This document shows positions 8,256 through 16,709 of a DNA stretch of 64,000 nt, piece after piece. Below the pieces are notes generated by a model, which saw only the letters and a list, made by a program, of their open reading frames with translations, was not told where the DNA came from and searched no databases. Source of the stretch: Candidatus Dormiibacterota bacterium (GTDB lineage: Bacteria; Chloroflexota; Dormibacteria; Dormibacterales; Dormibacteraceae); NCBI GenBank assembly GCA_003139695.1, contig PLJM01000006.1:558001-622000 (forward strand), given 5' to 3'. Each line of letters starts with the position of its first letter. The first letter of the stretch is position 1. A program made the translations under genes and the position numbers.

Positions 8256-8914
8256 CCGAGCTCGACGACCTGGCCGGTCTCCAGAAAGACGATGTCCTCG
8301 GCCACGTTGGTGACGCGGTCTGCGATCCGTTCGAGGTTGTGTGCGACCAACAGCAGGGTCACCGAACGGAGCGCATCATCTGAATCGATCTTGCCAGTGC
8401 CGATCTCAGCCACCAGTTCCTCGAAAACGCGGTGGTACAGGCGGTCGATCTCGTTGTCGCGGCCCGCCACCTCGCGCGCGTGAAGCTCGTTCTCTTCGAT
8501 GAGCGCTTCAAGGATGTCGTGCACCTGGCCGATCGCGAGCTCGCCCATGATCCCGAACTCGGCGCGTAGCGGCCGATCCGGGAGCCCGACCAGCGTGCCG
8601 GTCATGCGGGCGATCCGCACTGCGTAGTCACCCATTCGCTCGAGCTCCGTGGCGATGTACTGAATACCCATCAGGTGGCGTAGGTCGCGGGCTACAGGCT
8701 GCTGGGTCGATATGACCATGAAGACCTGCTCGCGTATCTGCTTCAGAAGCTCGTTGAGGTACTGGTCCTGCGTGCGCACCTTCTCGGCAGCGCCACCGTC
8801 ACGCCGGCGAAGGGCATCGAGCGCTGCCTCGATCTGCGATTCGACCAGCGTCCCCATGCGAACCAGCGATTCGCGCAGGCTCGCCAGCTCCTTTTCGAAA
8901 GTCAGTCGTGGCAT
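8252..8914 (-). CDS. phoU: Phosphate-specific transport system accessory protein PhoU
   Basis: PhoU couples Pst transporter activity to the sensor kinase and represses the Pho response when phosphate is plentiful. The 220-residue helical protein contains two PhoU repeats with the acidic metal-binding type segments ATELERMGDYAVRIARM and AHNLERIADRVTNVAEDIVF. It lies seven bases downstream of pstB and overlaps the response regulator, a standard arrangement. Confidence 0.95.
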   Translation of the reverse strand: MPRLTFEKELASLRESLVRMGTLVESQIEAALDALRRRDGGAAEKVRTQDQYLNELLKQIREQVFMVISTQQPVARDLRHLMGIQYIATELERMGDYAVRIARMTGTLVGLPDRPLRAEFGIMGELAIGQVHDILEALIEENELHAREVAGRDNEIDRLYHRVFEELVAEIGTGKIDSDDALRSVTLLLVAHNLERIADRVTNVAEDIVFLETGQVVELG

Positions 8915-8921
8915 GAGATGA

Positions 8922-9764
8922 CTACCCGAACCGGCCGGTGATGTAAGCCTCAGTGCGGCTGTCCTGGGGTTGGTTGAACAGGTCGGCAGTGGGCGCGAAC
9001 TCGATCAGCTCGCCGTATCGGTGGTCGGTGTTCATGAGCATGAAGGCTGTGAAGTCCGACACTCGGGCCGCCTGCTGCATGTTGTGTGTGACGATGACGA
9101 TCGTGTAGTCGTGCGCCAGCTGCACCATGAGGTCCTCGATCTTGAGCGTGGCCACAGGGTCGAGAGCGGAGCAGGGCTCGTCCATGAGGATCACGTCCGG
9201 ACTGACAGCCAGGCATCGGGCGATGACGAGTCGCTGCTGCTGCCCGCCGGACAATGAGGTGGCCGGCGCATCGAGGCGGTCCGAGACCTCGTCCCAAAGC
9301 GCTGCCCTCTCGAGGCTCTGCTGCACGATCTCGGAGATCTTGGTCGACTTCCACCCGAGCAGGCGCGGCGCGAACGCGACGTTGTCTCGAATCGACATCG
9401 GGAACGGGCTGGGCCGCTGAAATACCATCCCGACCTTCTGGCGAAGCAACAGCAGCTTGGTGGTGGTGAGGATGTCCTCGCCGTCGAGGACCACCGATCC
9501 CTTCGCCCGCGCGTCCGGCACGAGGTCGTACATGCGATTGAAGACCCGCAGCAATGTCGTCTTGCCGCAGCCTGACGGTCCGATGATTGCGGTTATGCGC
9601 TTCTCAGGGATCTGGAAGGTGATGTCCTTGAGCGCCTGGGTCTTGCCATAGAAGAACGAGAGGCTGTCCACCTGAAATTTGGCGGGCGCCGCGCCGGGCA
9701 TGGTCCTGAGCTCCGGCCTGCCTATGTGGGCCATCGGCTGAATCATGGGCCTGTAGTCCGCCAC
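8922..9764 (-). CDS. pstB: Phosphate ABC transporter ATP-binding protein
   Basis: The ATPase of the Pst importer, 280 residues. Walker A is GPSGCGKTT, the signature LSGGQQQR, Walker [14 protein letters not shown], and the switch histidine lies in [16 protein letters not shown]. The N-terminus is about 25 residues longer than usual if GTG 9764 is used; internal ATG codons such as the one starting MPGAAPAK could be the true start. GTG 9764 is supported by a TATCCT box nine bases upstream and a Pho-box-like repeat just before that. Confidence 0.95.
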   Translation of the reverse strand: MADYRPMIQPMAHIGRPELRTMPGAAPAKFQVDSLSFFYGKTQALKDITFQIPEKRITAIIGPSGCGKTTLLRVFNRMYDLVPDARAKGSVVLDGEDILTTTKLLLLRQKVGMVFQRPSPFPMSIRDNVAFAPRLLGWKSTKISEIVQQSLERAALWDEVSDRLDAPATSLSGGQQQRLVIARCLAVSPDVILMDEPCSALDPVATLKIEDLMVQLAHDYTIVIVTHNMQQAARVSDFTAFMLMNTDHRYGELIEFAPTADLFNQPQDSRTEAYITGRFG

Positions 9765-9773
9765 CCCGTGATC

Positions 9774-9779
9774 AGGATA
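9774..9779 (-). promoter_or_regulatory. pstB -10 box
   Basis: TATCCT on the minus strand, nine bases before the pstB GTG and about twelve bases downstream of the triple TTAA repeat. The placement fits an activator-dependent promoter in which the Pho box replaces the -35 element. Confidence 0.45.
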
Positions 9780-9790
9780 TCCACCGAATG

Positions 9791-9824
9791 GTTAAGGGCT
9801 GTTTATGCGCTCGTTAAGAGTTTC
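9791..9824 (-). promoter_or_regulatory. Putative Pho box upstream of pstB
   Basis: TTAA at 9792 and 9814 with TTAT at 9803 gives three repeats at exactly 11-base spacing, the geometry of PhoB-family tandem binding. The first TTAA bases at 9814 also form the phoR stop codon. The same arrangement occurs before pstS, which makes chance less likely. Confidence 0.55.
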
Positions 9825-10863
9825 GGGGGAGGGCGATTGTGAACACCTGTCCGCCGTCGCGTGCCGACTCGGTCCAGATGCGGCCGCCGAGGACTTGCAC
9901 AAGGTGCTTGGTAATTGCAAGGCCCAGGCCGAAGCCGCCGGCCTCGCGCGGGCGTGCGCGATCAACCTTGTAAAACCGCTCGAACACCCTGCTCCAGTGC
10001 TCCGGGGAGATCCCGGGGCCGTGGTCCCGAACGCTGAGCCGGATCTCGCTACCGGCGATCTCTCCATGGATGTCGATAGGGGTGCCCGGCGGCGAGAACT
10101 TGGCGGCGTTGTCGAGAAGGTTGTCGAACGCCTGGACCAGCTTCGGCCGGTCGGTAGTGATGGTCAGGGCGTCCGGCATGTCCGTGTTCACGGGCCTGTC
10201 GATGCCGAGCCGCACCACGCTTTCACGCACGAGCTCGCCAAGGTCAAACTGCGTCGTCTCGACGGCCATGGACTTGGTCTCTATGTCACCCAGCTGGCGG
10301 AGGTTGTCGATGATTTTGGTCAGCAGGTCGGCCTCCTTGACGACTCTCGCCGCGAAGCGCTTTCGGTCGGCCAGGGCGGGATCACCCATCAAGCTCTCGG
10401 CGGCCAGGCGCAGAGACGTGAGTGGAGTCTTGAGCTCGTGCACGAGGTTGGCGACGAACTCCTGGCGCACCGTCGCAAGGTGACGCAGCTCGGTGATGTC
10501 GGCGAGGAACATCAGTGTTTGGCGCGGGCGCGGGCCCGGTACCAGCGTGCATCGAACGGTTCGACGGTGATGGACGAGGTTCACCTCGGCGTACGTCTCA
10601 GCGGCGGCGAGCACGTCGACCAGGCGACCTTCCAGGGTGACTTCGACGAGGCTTGCGGGCAAGCGCGCCGGATCGATCTCGAAGAAGGCACGCGCGGCAT
10701 CGTTGGCGTCGATGACGCCGCTGCCGGTCTGGATCAGCAAAGCCATTACCGGGGCGTCTTCGAGAACTTCCGCAAAAGAGTTAACCGGCGGCACGGCCGG
10801 CTTCACGTCATCGACGCGGCGCCGGCGATCCCAGATCACCGCCGGAGTATATGAGCGCTCCAC
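9814..10863 (-). CDS. phoR: Phosphate sensor histidine kinase, PhoR/SenX3-like, without membrane segments
   Basis: The 349-residue kinase has a PAS domain at about residues 30-135, a HisKA domain with the phosphorylated histidine in FVANLVHELKTPLTSLR, and an ATPase domain with the N box DNLLDNAAKFSPPGTP, DHGPGI and GGFGLGLAITKHLV. Unlike classical PhoR or SenX3 it shows no hydrophobic membrane helix, so it is probably cytosolic and must sense through PhoU/PstB or its PAS domain. It starts the minus-strand Pho operon and is divergent from pstS. GTG 10863 is the only good start. Confidence 0.92.
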   Translation of the reverse strand: MERSYTPAVIWDRRRRVDDVKPAVPPVNSFAEVLEDAPVMALLIQTGSGVIDANDAARAFFEIDPARLPASLVEVTLEGRLVDVLAAAETYAEVNLVHHRRTVRCTLVPGPRPRQTLMFLADITELRHLATVRQEFVANLVHELKTPLTSLRLAAESLMGDPALADRKRFAARVVKEADLLTKIIDNLRQLGDIETKSMAVETTQFDLGELVRESVVRLGIDRPVNTDMPDALTITTDRPKLVQAFDNLLDNAAKFSPPGTPIDIHGEIAGSEIRLSVRDHGPGISPEHWSRVFERFYKVDRARPREAGGFGLGLAITKHLVQVLGGRIWTESARDGGQVFTIALPRNS

Positions 10864-10874
10864 CTGAGTTGATG

Positions 10875-10907
10875 CTTAAGGTGCAGTTAACCCCTCCTTA
10901 AACGGCG
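10875..10907. promoter_or_regulatory. Putative Pho box between phoR and pstS
   Basis: TTAA occurs at 10876, 10887 and 10898, three repeats at exact 11-base spacing in the divergent promoter region. A CATAAC box at 10911-10916 and an AGGAGGGG Shine-Dalgarno follow toward pstS. The site could also serve phoR on the other strand. Confidence 0.6.
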
Positions 10908-10957
10908 ATCCATAACGTGGAGCGCGTCATACATCCGGGTGAGCTAGGAGGGGTTCG

Positions 10958-12034
10958 ATGCTTTCAGTGAGACCTTTGGGGCGGGCGCTGCTCGCCGGGT
11001 TGGCAGTCGCAGTCCTCGCCAGTGCTTGCGGTAACACGGGCACCGCGACATCCTCTGTCGGCAGCGGGGCGCTGACCGGCACCGGCTCCTCTTTCACGGC
11101 TCCCTTTTACACCAAGGCGTTCGTGGCCTATTCACAGCAGTATCCCCAGGTCACCGTGAACTATCAGGGCCTGGGCTCCGGCGCCGGCATTCAGCAATTC
11201 ATCAAGAAGACTGTCGACTTCGGCGCGAGCGACGTGCCGATGGCCGCCGCTGACATCGCGTCTGCCGGCGGGCAAGATTCCCTGGTCCAGTTTCCAACCA
11301 CCCTTGGCGTGGAGTCGATTGCATACAACCTGGCGGGGGTCACCAAGCTCCAACTGGATGGACCCACTCTTGCCAACATCTATCTCGGCCACATCAAGAA
11401 GTGGAACGACCCGGCGCTCATCGCTCTGAACCCGGGCGTGAATCTCCCCAGCAGCGCGATCCAGGTGGTTCACCGTTCCGACTCCAGCGGTACGACCTAC
11501 ATATTCACCGACTACCTGGCGAAAGTGTCGGACGAGTGGAAGACAAAGGTCGGCGTATCCAAGGCGGTCAGCTGGCCCGCCGGAATCGGCGGCAATGCCA
11601 ATCAGGGTGTCGCTCAGGCCGTGGTCTCGACCGCCGGGGCCATCGGCTATGTAGAGCTCGCGTACGTGGTCCAGGCGAACATGACCCAGGCCTATCTCAA
11701 GAACCAGAACGGCAAGTTCCTGCAGGCGACGTTGGATGGGGCAAGTGCGGCCGCGGCTCAGAAGCCGACGCTGAGCGCAACGGACTTCTCGATCACCGAC
11801 GAGCCAGGCGACACGAGCTATCCGATTGCCGGCTTCACCTGGGCGTTTGTGCGCACATCGATCAGCGACGCCAACAAGGGTAAGGCGCTCGTCTATCTGT
11901 TCAAGTGGTTGGTGACCGATGGCCAGACGCTTGCGACTTCGCTTCAGTACGCTCCGCTGCCCACATCAGTTCAGAACCTGGCGCTGACGAACCTCAAGCT
12001 GATCAAGGCTGGAGGAGCCGCCGTTCTCAGTTAG
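10958..12034 (+). CDS. pstS: Phosphate-binding lipoprotein PstS
   Basis: The extracytoplasmic phosphate receptor of the Pst importer. The 358-residue precursor has a basic N-terminus, a hydrophobic stretch and the lipobox VLASAC, so it is membrane anchored. Phosphate-binding motifs are seen: GTGSSFTAPFY near residue 41, GLGSGAGIQQF, FGASDVPM, and HRSDSSGTTYIFTDYL. AGGAGGGG stands six bases before the ATG, the strongest Shine-Dalgarno in the window, which fits an abundant protein. It is transcribed divergently from the rest of the Pst genes and ends in a clear terminator. Confidence 0.96.
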   Translation: MLSVRPLGRALLAGLAVAVLASACGNTGTATSSVGSGALTGTGSSFTAPFYTKAFVAYSQQYPQVTVNYQGLGSGAGIQQFIKKTVDFGASDVPMAAADIASAGGQDSLVQFPTTLGVESIAYNLAGVTKLQLDGPTLANIYLGHIKKWNDPALIALNPGVNLPSSAIQVVHRSDSSGTTYIFTDYLAKVSDEWKTKVGVSKAVSWPAGIGGNANQGVAQAVVSTAGAIGYVELAYVVQANMTQAYLKNQNGKFLQATLDGASAAAAQKPTLSATDFSITDEPGDTSYPIAGFTWAFVRTSISDANKGKALVYLFKWLVTDGQTLATSLQYAPLPTSVQNLALTNLKLIKAGGAAVLS

Positions 12035-12054
12035 ACGACAACCAAAGCGATTCG

Positions 12055-12088
12055 ACGGCGCGGGTGTTGGGCCCGCGCCGTTTTCTTT
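12055..12088 (+). terminator. Rho-independent terminator of pstS
   Basis: A perfect ten-base-pair stem (12055-12064 with 12072-12081) around a seven-base loop is followed by TTTCTTT. The rsmG stop codon on the opposite strand lies inside the T tract. Confidence 0.9.
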
Positions 12089-12707
12089 ACTGGAGAGGCT
12101 TGCGGTTGGGGACGCCCGGGCGCCGCGGATAGATGGCCGGCGTCGGTCGGATCTTCTCGATGACCACGACCGTCCCTGCTCGACGGGCGCCCGATGGCGA
12201 CGCATGGACCACTCTCAATGAGCCCCCCATGATCTCGATCGCGCGCGCGGCCGCGCTCGTTCCCTCGCTCTCAGTCTTCTGCGCCAGAAGCTTCCCTCCG
12301 ACCCGAACCAGGCCCAGGCAGAGTTCCGCCAGCACCGGCAGCGGCGCAAGGGCTCTCGCCACGGCGACGTCGAACGCCTCGCGCAGGAGGGGATCGTGTC
12401 CGGCATCCTCTGCTCGCCGCGCCACGACCGTCACGCCGTCCAGACCGAGCTGCGCGCACGCATGGACGAGGAACGCAGCCTTGTCCTGGTCGGCTTCGAT
12501 AAGGGTGAGCTCGAGGTCGGGCCGAGCGATCTTGAGAGGAAGCCCGGGCAGTCCTCCGCCGGACCCGACGTCCACCACCTTTCGGGCGTCTCCCAGGTGC
12601 TCGACCAGGACCAGGCAGTCGTCAATCAAACCAGGATCCGGCCTGGCCATGAGCCCAGGCCACTCCGAGATCATTCTTGTGAGCTCAAGCAGCTTAGAAT
12701 CGTTCAC
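12087..12707 (-). CDS. rsmG: 16S rRNA (guanine-N7)-methyltransferase RsmG
   Basis: RsmG (GidB) methylates G527 of 16S rRNA using S-adenosylmethionine. The 206-residue protein has the SAM-binding VVDVGSGGGLPGLPLKIARPD, the acidic TLIEADQDKAAFL, AVARALAPLPVLAEL, and the basic C-terminal TPAIYPRRPGVPNRKPL that ends almost all family members. GTG 12707 has a TATATG box eight bases upstream and no Shine-Dalgarno. It is divergent from the zinc-ribbon gene at 12711 with only three bases between start codons. Confidence 0.95.
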   Translation of the reverse strand: MNDSKLLELTRMISEWPGLMARPDPGLIDDCLVLVEHLGDARKVVDVGSGGGLPGLPLKIARPDLELTLIEADQDKAAFLVHACAQLGLDGVTVVARRAEDAGHDPLLREAFDVAVARALAPLPVLAELCLGLVRVGGKLLAQKTESEGTSAAARAIEIMGGSLRVVHASPSGARRAGTVVVIEKIRPTPAIYPRRPGVPNRKPLQ

Positions 12708-12721
12708 GAGATGCCCATATA
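12695..12721. promoter_or_regulatory. Interlocked divergent promoters for rsmG and the zinc-ribbon gene
   Basis: TAGAAT at 12695-12700 lies ten bases before the plus-strand ATG at 12711; TATATG (minus, 12721-12716) lies eight bases before the rsmG GTG. Each -10 box falls inside the other gene, so both mRNAs must be leaderless or nearly so. Confidence 0.5.
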
Positions 12722-12956
12722 CGAGTATCGGTGCGAGAGCTGCTCTGGCAAGTTCGACGTTTTGACTCGGTTCGCCGAAAGGGACCAGGCGCAGGTCTGC
12801 CCTTCGTGTGAGTCGATCAAGACCAAGGTGCTTGTCTCGAGCTTCGCCTTCGCGGGCACCGGCGATTCGTCCTCAGCCTTCGAGGCGGGTGGCGGCGAGA
12901 GCGCCGGTGGTTGCTGCGGAGGCGGATGCGGCTCCTGCGGCTCCAGCCCCAACTGA
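12711..12956 (+). CDS. FmdB-family zinc ribbon protein
   Basis: An 81-residue protein with the FmdB-type zinc ribbon: MPIYEYRCESC, then FDVLTRF and VCPSCES, giving the CxxC...CxxC metal site. The C-terminus is a glycine- and cysteine-rich tail (GGCCGGGCGSCGSS) that could bind a second metal. The family was first described as a putative regulator linked to formamidase and amidase genes; its biochemical role is unsettled. ATG 12711 directly opens the conserved motif. lysA follows. Confidence 0.9.
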   Translation: MPIYEYRCESCSGKFDVLTRFAERDQAQVCPSCESIKTKVLVSSFAFAGTGDSSSAFEAGGGESAGGCCGGGCGSCGSSPN

Positions 12957-12965
12957 CGAAGTAGC

Positions 12966-14249
12966 TTGCTGTACCCGGTGACGTACCGGGTCAATGCCGC
13001 CGGCCACATGGAGGTGGGCGGGTGCGACCTTGTCCAGCTGGCCCGCGATCACGGCACCCCGCTCTATGTCTACGACGAGGCGACGGTTCGCCAGCGCAGT
13101 GCGGAATACGTCGCTGCCATGGGTCGCGGAGGCCACGTCCTTTACTCGGCCAAGGCGTTTGCATCGCCTCATTTCCTGCGCATCGTCGCAGAGGAGGGGC
13201 TGGGCCTCGACGTCGTATCCGCCGGCGAGCTGGACCTCGCCTTGCGTTCGGATTTCCCGCGCGACCGCATTCACTTTCTCGGTAACAACAAGAGTCGCGA
13301 GGACGTGGAGGCGGCATGGCGCGCCGGCGCCACCATCGTCATCGACGGGTCGCACGAGTTCGATCTCCTGCGCGCCGTCGTCCCAGAGGGCAAGCGGACG
13401 CCGGTCATGCTGCGCATATCTCCTGGAGTCAAGCCCGACACGCTCGACCACATCTCGACAGGACAGCTGGATTCGAAGTTCGGTTTCTCGATCGAATCCG
13501 GCGCCGCGCGCAAGGCGGTGGAAGAGGCGTTGCGCCATCCACGGCTGGACGTGGTCGGGCTCCACTCGCACATCGGCTCGCAAATCTTCGCCCTCGGCGC
13601 CTACCAGAAGGCGATGGAGATCATGCTCGACCTCTTGGTCGAGCTTCGCGATGAGCTGAAGTTCGAGCCGCAAAAGCTGGGAGCGGGCGGCGGCCTCGGT
13701 ATCGCTTACACACGCAACGACGATCCGCCGACGCCGCGTGATTTCGTCGAGACGGTGCGCCATGCGCTCGAATCGGGATGTGCGGCGCGCAGCCTCAAGG
13801 TCCCGGAGCTCATCGTCGAGCCGGGCCGATCGATCGCCGGGCCAGCGGGCGTTGCGTTGTACACGGTGGGCTCGATCAAAGACATCCCGGGCGTGCGCCG
13901 TTACGTGGCCGTCGATGGGGGCATGGGTGACAACATCCGCCCCAAGCTGTACGGCGCGCGCTACGAGGCTGTGCTGGCGTCTGCGCCTGATCGAGCGCCT
14001 GCAGGCAAGGTGACGATCGCAGGTAAGTACTGCGAGTCGACCGACATTCTGATCACCGACATAGAGATGCCGGAGCTCAAGTCAGGCGACATTCTGTGCG
14101 TGCCTGCCGCGGGCGCTTACTGCCTGGCAATGGCAAGCAACTACAACGGCATGCCGCGCCCGAAAGTTCTGATGGTCCGAGATGGGGAGGCCAGGGTCAT
14201 GCGCCGCCGGGAAACGCTGGCCGACCTGGTCGCGGCCGAGGTCTTCTAG
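12966..14249 (+). CDS. lysA: Diaminopimelate decarboxylase
   Basis: LysA decarboxylates meso-diaminopimelate to L-lysine, the last step of lysine synthesis. The 427-residue PLP enzyme has the Schiff-base lysine in VLYSAKAFASPHF (about residue 63), GLDVVSAGEL, the HIGSQIF histidine, GGGLGIAY, EPGRSIAGPAG, and the active-site cysteine segment KYCESTDIL. The TTG at 12966 is the longest start; GTG 13 bases further, just before TYRVNAAGHMEVGG, is also possible. No dap genes are nearby. It converges with the kinase gene, seven bases apart. Confidence 0.95.
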   Translation: MLYPVTYRVNAAGHMEVGGCDLVQLARDHGTPLYVYDEATVRQRSAEYVAAMGRGGHVLYSAKAFASPHFLRIVAEEGLGLDVVSAGELDLALRSDFPRDRIHFLGNNKSREDVEAAWRAGATIVIDGSHEFDLLRAVVPEGKRTPVMLRISPGVKPDTLDHISTGQLDSKFGFSIESGAARKAVEEALRHPRLDVVGLHSHIGSQIFALGAYQKAMEIMLDLLVELRDELKFEPQKLGAGGGLGIAYTRNDDPPTPRDFVETVRHALESGCAARSLKVPELIVEPGRSIAGPAGVALYTVGSIKDIPGVRRYVAVDGGMGDNIRPKLYGARYEAVLASAPDRAPAGKVTIAGKYCESTDILITDIEMPELKSGDILCVPAAGAYCLAMASNYNGMPRPKVLMVRDGEARVMRRRETLADLVAAEVF

Positions 14250-14256
14250 CCGCGGG

Positions 14257-15921
14257 CTAGCTCAGTACGACCAAGGGCTTTGCCCCGCATTGGCTGCTCG
14301 TCGGCTGAACCGTCGATCCGCTGTAAATACAGGCCACGATCTCGGCCTTGCCGGGTTTCAAAGACGCTGGCATCCTGACCCTGACCACGAAGGTGCCGTC
14401 CGAGGCAACGCTGACGGGAGCGCTCACGAGCGTGTGCGGCACCGCGGCCTGATAGATCACCACTGTCGCGGGCTTGCTGGGGTCGAAGTGGTGTCCTGAA
14501 ATGGTCAAGGGGCCGCCGATCTTGACCACGGCTGTCGATAGCGTGATGGAAGGGCGCGCCGCCACTGGCGTCGCTGTCGGGCTAGGTGACGGGAGGGCGA
14601 GTGGCGCGGTAACGACGATTGTCGTCTGGGCGTAGCACGTGCCGCTCCAACAGATGCTCACCGTGTGATCGCCGATCCCGGCGTCAACTGGCACCGTTAT
14701 CTGCACGCTGGCGTTGCCGCTGCCGTCGGCGGTGAACGGAAACGTGTGCAGCACGCTGCGCAGCTGAATCTCGCCGTTCTGGTTCGTCGGCAGGTGGCTG
14801 GCGGTCACCGTCAGTGTGTCGCCGGCATGAACAGTTGAGGACGACAGACCCAGCGCCGGAGCGGCTGAGGCTCTAAGCACAAAGCCGACGATGCCGACGA
14901 TGAGGGCGGCGAGCGCGAGGACGGCGATCGCGGCGATCACGAAACGCCGCATTCGTGCCTCCCTTCGGGCGGCGACATCGCCTCCGCCAAGCCAAACAGG
15001 GCTGGGAATCGTTGGCGGGGGCGGCGCGAACAGCGGCGTGCCGACGCTGCTCTCCGCAGGCGGTGCCATTGCGATCGTCCGCTCGACAGCGGCGGGGATC
15101 TTGGCCCCCATTGCTGTGGCAAGGGCGTTGACAAAGGCCTCGCATGTCGCCCAGCGCGATCGAGGCTCCTTGGCCAGCCCGCGCATGATGACGGCATCCA
15201 CGCTCTGGTTCAGAGTTGAGTTCAGAGAGCTGGGAAGCACAGGGTCCTGGTGGACGTGCGCGTATAGCAGCTCGAGGACGCCCAGACCCTGAAAAGGGAT
15301 CGCTCCAGTGAGCATCTCGTAGGCGATCGTCGCCAACGAGTAGCGATCCGCGGCAGGACCAACTTGCTGCCCGGTCACCTGCTCCGGCGCCATGTAAGCC
15401 GGCGTGCCTGTGGTGACGCCAGTCATCGACTTCACCGATGAGCCCTGCAGCATCTTGGCCAGTCCGAAGTCCGCAAGGACCGGGGTTTCGTCCCTTTCCA
15501 GAAGCACATTGGCGGGCTTCACGTCCCGGTGGACGATGCCCTGCGAGTGCGCGTAGTCGAGACCGGCGCCGATACCGCGGAGGAACCTCAAAGCCGTGCC
15601 CCGATCCAATGGCCCCTGGGTCAGCCTCCCGGCCAGATTGCCCCCGGGGACGAACTCGACGATCATGTACGGCGTCCCCTCGTACTCGCCGAAATCGAAG
15701 ACGTTGAGGATGTTGGGGTGGCGCATTCGCGCAATCGCCTGGGCCTCGTGCCGGAAGCGCGAAATGGAGTCCTTGTCGGGCGATATCGCGTGCATGACCT
15801 TGACGGCACCGGTGCGCGCGAGCTGCTCGTGGTAGGCGCGATAAACAGTGCCCATGGCGCCCTCGCCTATGAGCTCCAGGACCTCGTACTGCCCTAACTT
15901 TGTTCCTGGCTCGATCGGCAC
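14257..15921 (-). CDS. Receptor-type serine/threonine protein kinase with two extracellular Ig-like domains
   Basis: The 554-residue protein begins with a Hanks-type kinase: glycine loop GEGAMGTVY, catalytic lysine about residue 41, HRDVKPANVLL, and DFGLAKM followed by an activation segment with GTPAYMAPEQ. A single membrane helix lies at about residues 325-350. Outside are two beta-sandwich segments resembling IPT/TIG or invasin-type domains, replacing the PASTA repeats of cell-wall-linked kinases. The proline-rich link before the helix is usual. GTG 15921 has a CATAAT box eight bases upstream. The signal sensed is unknown. Confidence 0.92.
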   Translation of the reverse strand: MPIEPGTKLGQYEVLELIGEGAMGTVYRAYHEQLARTGAVKVMHAISPDKDSISRFRHEAQAIARMRHPNILNVFDFGEYEGTPYMIVEFVPGGNLAGRLTQGPLDRGTALRFLRGIGAGLDYAHSQGIVHRDVKPANVLLERDETPVLADFGLAKMLQGSSVKSMTGVTTGTPAYMAPEQVTGQQVGPAADRYSLATIAYEMLTGAIPFQGLGVLELLYAHVHQDPVLPSSLNSTLNQSVDAVIMRGLAKEPRSRWATCEAFVNALATAMGAKIPAAVERTIAMAPPAESSVGTPLFAPPPPTIPSPVWLGGGDVAARREARMRRFVIAAIAVLALAALIVGIVGFVLRASAAPALGLSSSTVHAGDTLTVTASHLPTNQNGEIQLRSVLHTFPFTADGSGNASVQITVPVDAGIGDHTVSICWSGTCYAQTTIVVTAPLALPSPSPTATPVAARPSITLSTAVVKIGGPLTISGHHFDPSKPATVVIYQAAVPHTLVSAPVSVASDGTFVVRVRMPASLKPGKAEIVACIYSGSTVQPTSSQCGAKPLVVLS

Positions 15922-15929
15922 GAGGCATG

Positions 15930-15935
15930 ATTATG
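15930..15935 (-). promoter_or_regulatory. Leaderless -10 box of the kinase gene
   Basis: CATAAT on the minus strand ends eight bases before the GTG start at 15921. No Shine-Dalgarno is visible. Confidence 0.45.
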
Positions 15936-15962
15936 CGGTTCGGTGCCTACTGCCGACGCTGT

Positions 15963-16709
15963 TTAACGCTCTGCCTTCCACCCACCGTGACCGCCTCTGC
16001 GTACAGCCACGACGCCGCCAAGGATCGAGACGGCGATCTCGGCCGGAGTCCTCGCGCCAATGTCCAGGCCGACGGGGCTCTGGATCCGCGAGATGACATC
16101 CTCGGGCACACCCTTCGCGCGGAGGGCTTCGAGGTGATGGCCGGTGTGGCGGCGACTGCCGACCAGCCCGATGAACCGAGGATCGTGGAGTAGAAGGGCC
16201 TCGAGGGCTTGCACCAGATCGGGTGCGTCGTGGTCGGTGTGCACCGCGTAAACCTCGGAACCCAGCGACGCGGGGAGGTCGTCAAGCGAGCCGACGGCCT
16301 TGGGCCAGTCCGCGCCTGAGAGTCGCTCGTGCCGAGTTTCGACCAGCACGGTTCGAAAACCAACCTCGGGCGCAATACGCAACAGGGACCTCGCCACCGG
16401 CGTCGCGGCGAAGACCACCAACGTCGGGGCTGGAGCATGAGGCTCGATGTAGGCCTCGATCGAGCCCAGCTCATGCCGGTAGGTGCGCAGGACCGGAGCC
16501 CCAGCCTCGGCGATGCCATCGGCATCGCCCAGGGCAGCGGCGTCGAACTCGCTGCAGCCCAGGGTCCCGGCGAGCGTCGCTGTCCTTGAGAGCAGAAGCT
16601 TGGCGCCGGGTTGAGACGGCGGCGCACCGTCAAGCTTGATGACGGTTGCCAGCAGCACCTCCTCCCCCAGGGAGATTCGGCGCGCCAGCTCCTCCTCGAC
16701 GCTAGGCAC
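15963..16709 (-). CDS. XdhC/CoxI-family molybdenum cofactor chaperone
   Basis: XdhC proteins bind molybdenum cofactor, promote its sulfuration and insert it into xanthine dehydrogenase-type enzymes such as CO dehydrogenase. The N-terminal part has EVLLATVIKLDGAPPSQPGAKLLL, and the C-terminal Rossmann part has VETRHERLSGADWP, VYAVHTDHDAPDL and FIGLVGSRRHTGHH. GTG 16709 is chosen as start because it overlaps the cysteine desulfurase stop by eight bases, coupling the two; 248 residues result. The molybdoenzyme it serves is not in the window. Confidence 0.88.
   Translation of the reverse strand: MPSVEEELARRISLGEEVLLATVIKLDGAPPSQPGAKLLLSRTATLAGTLGCSEFDAAALGDADGIAEAGAPVLRTYRHELGSIEAYIEPHAPAPTLVVFAATPVARSLLRIAPEVGFRTVLVETRHERLSGADWPKAVGSLDDLPASLGSEVYAVHTDHDAPDLVQALEALLLHDPRFIGLVGSRRHTGHHLEALRAKGVPEDVISRIQSPVGLDIGARTPAEIAVSILGGVVAVRRGGHGGWKAER

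Noticed and set aside
9805-10854. Long plus-strand reading frame antisense to phoR
   Set aside because: It mirrors a clear kinase gene codon for codon and shows no family motif. Similar long antisense frames (for example 29747-31078 and 39908-41035) are by-products of high GC third positions.
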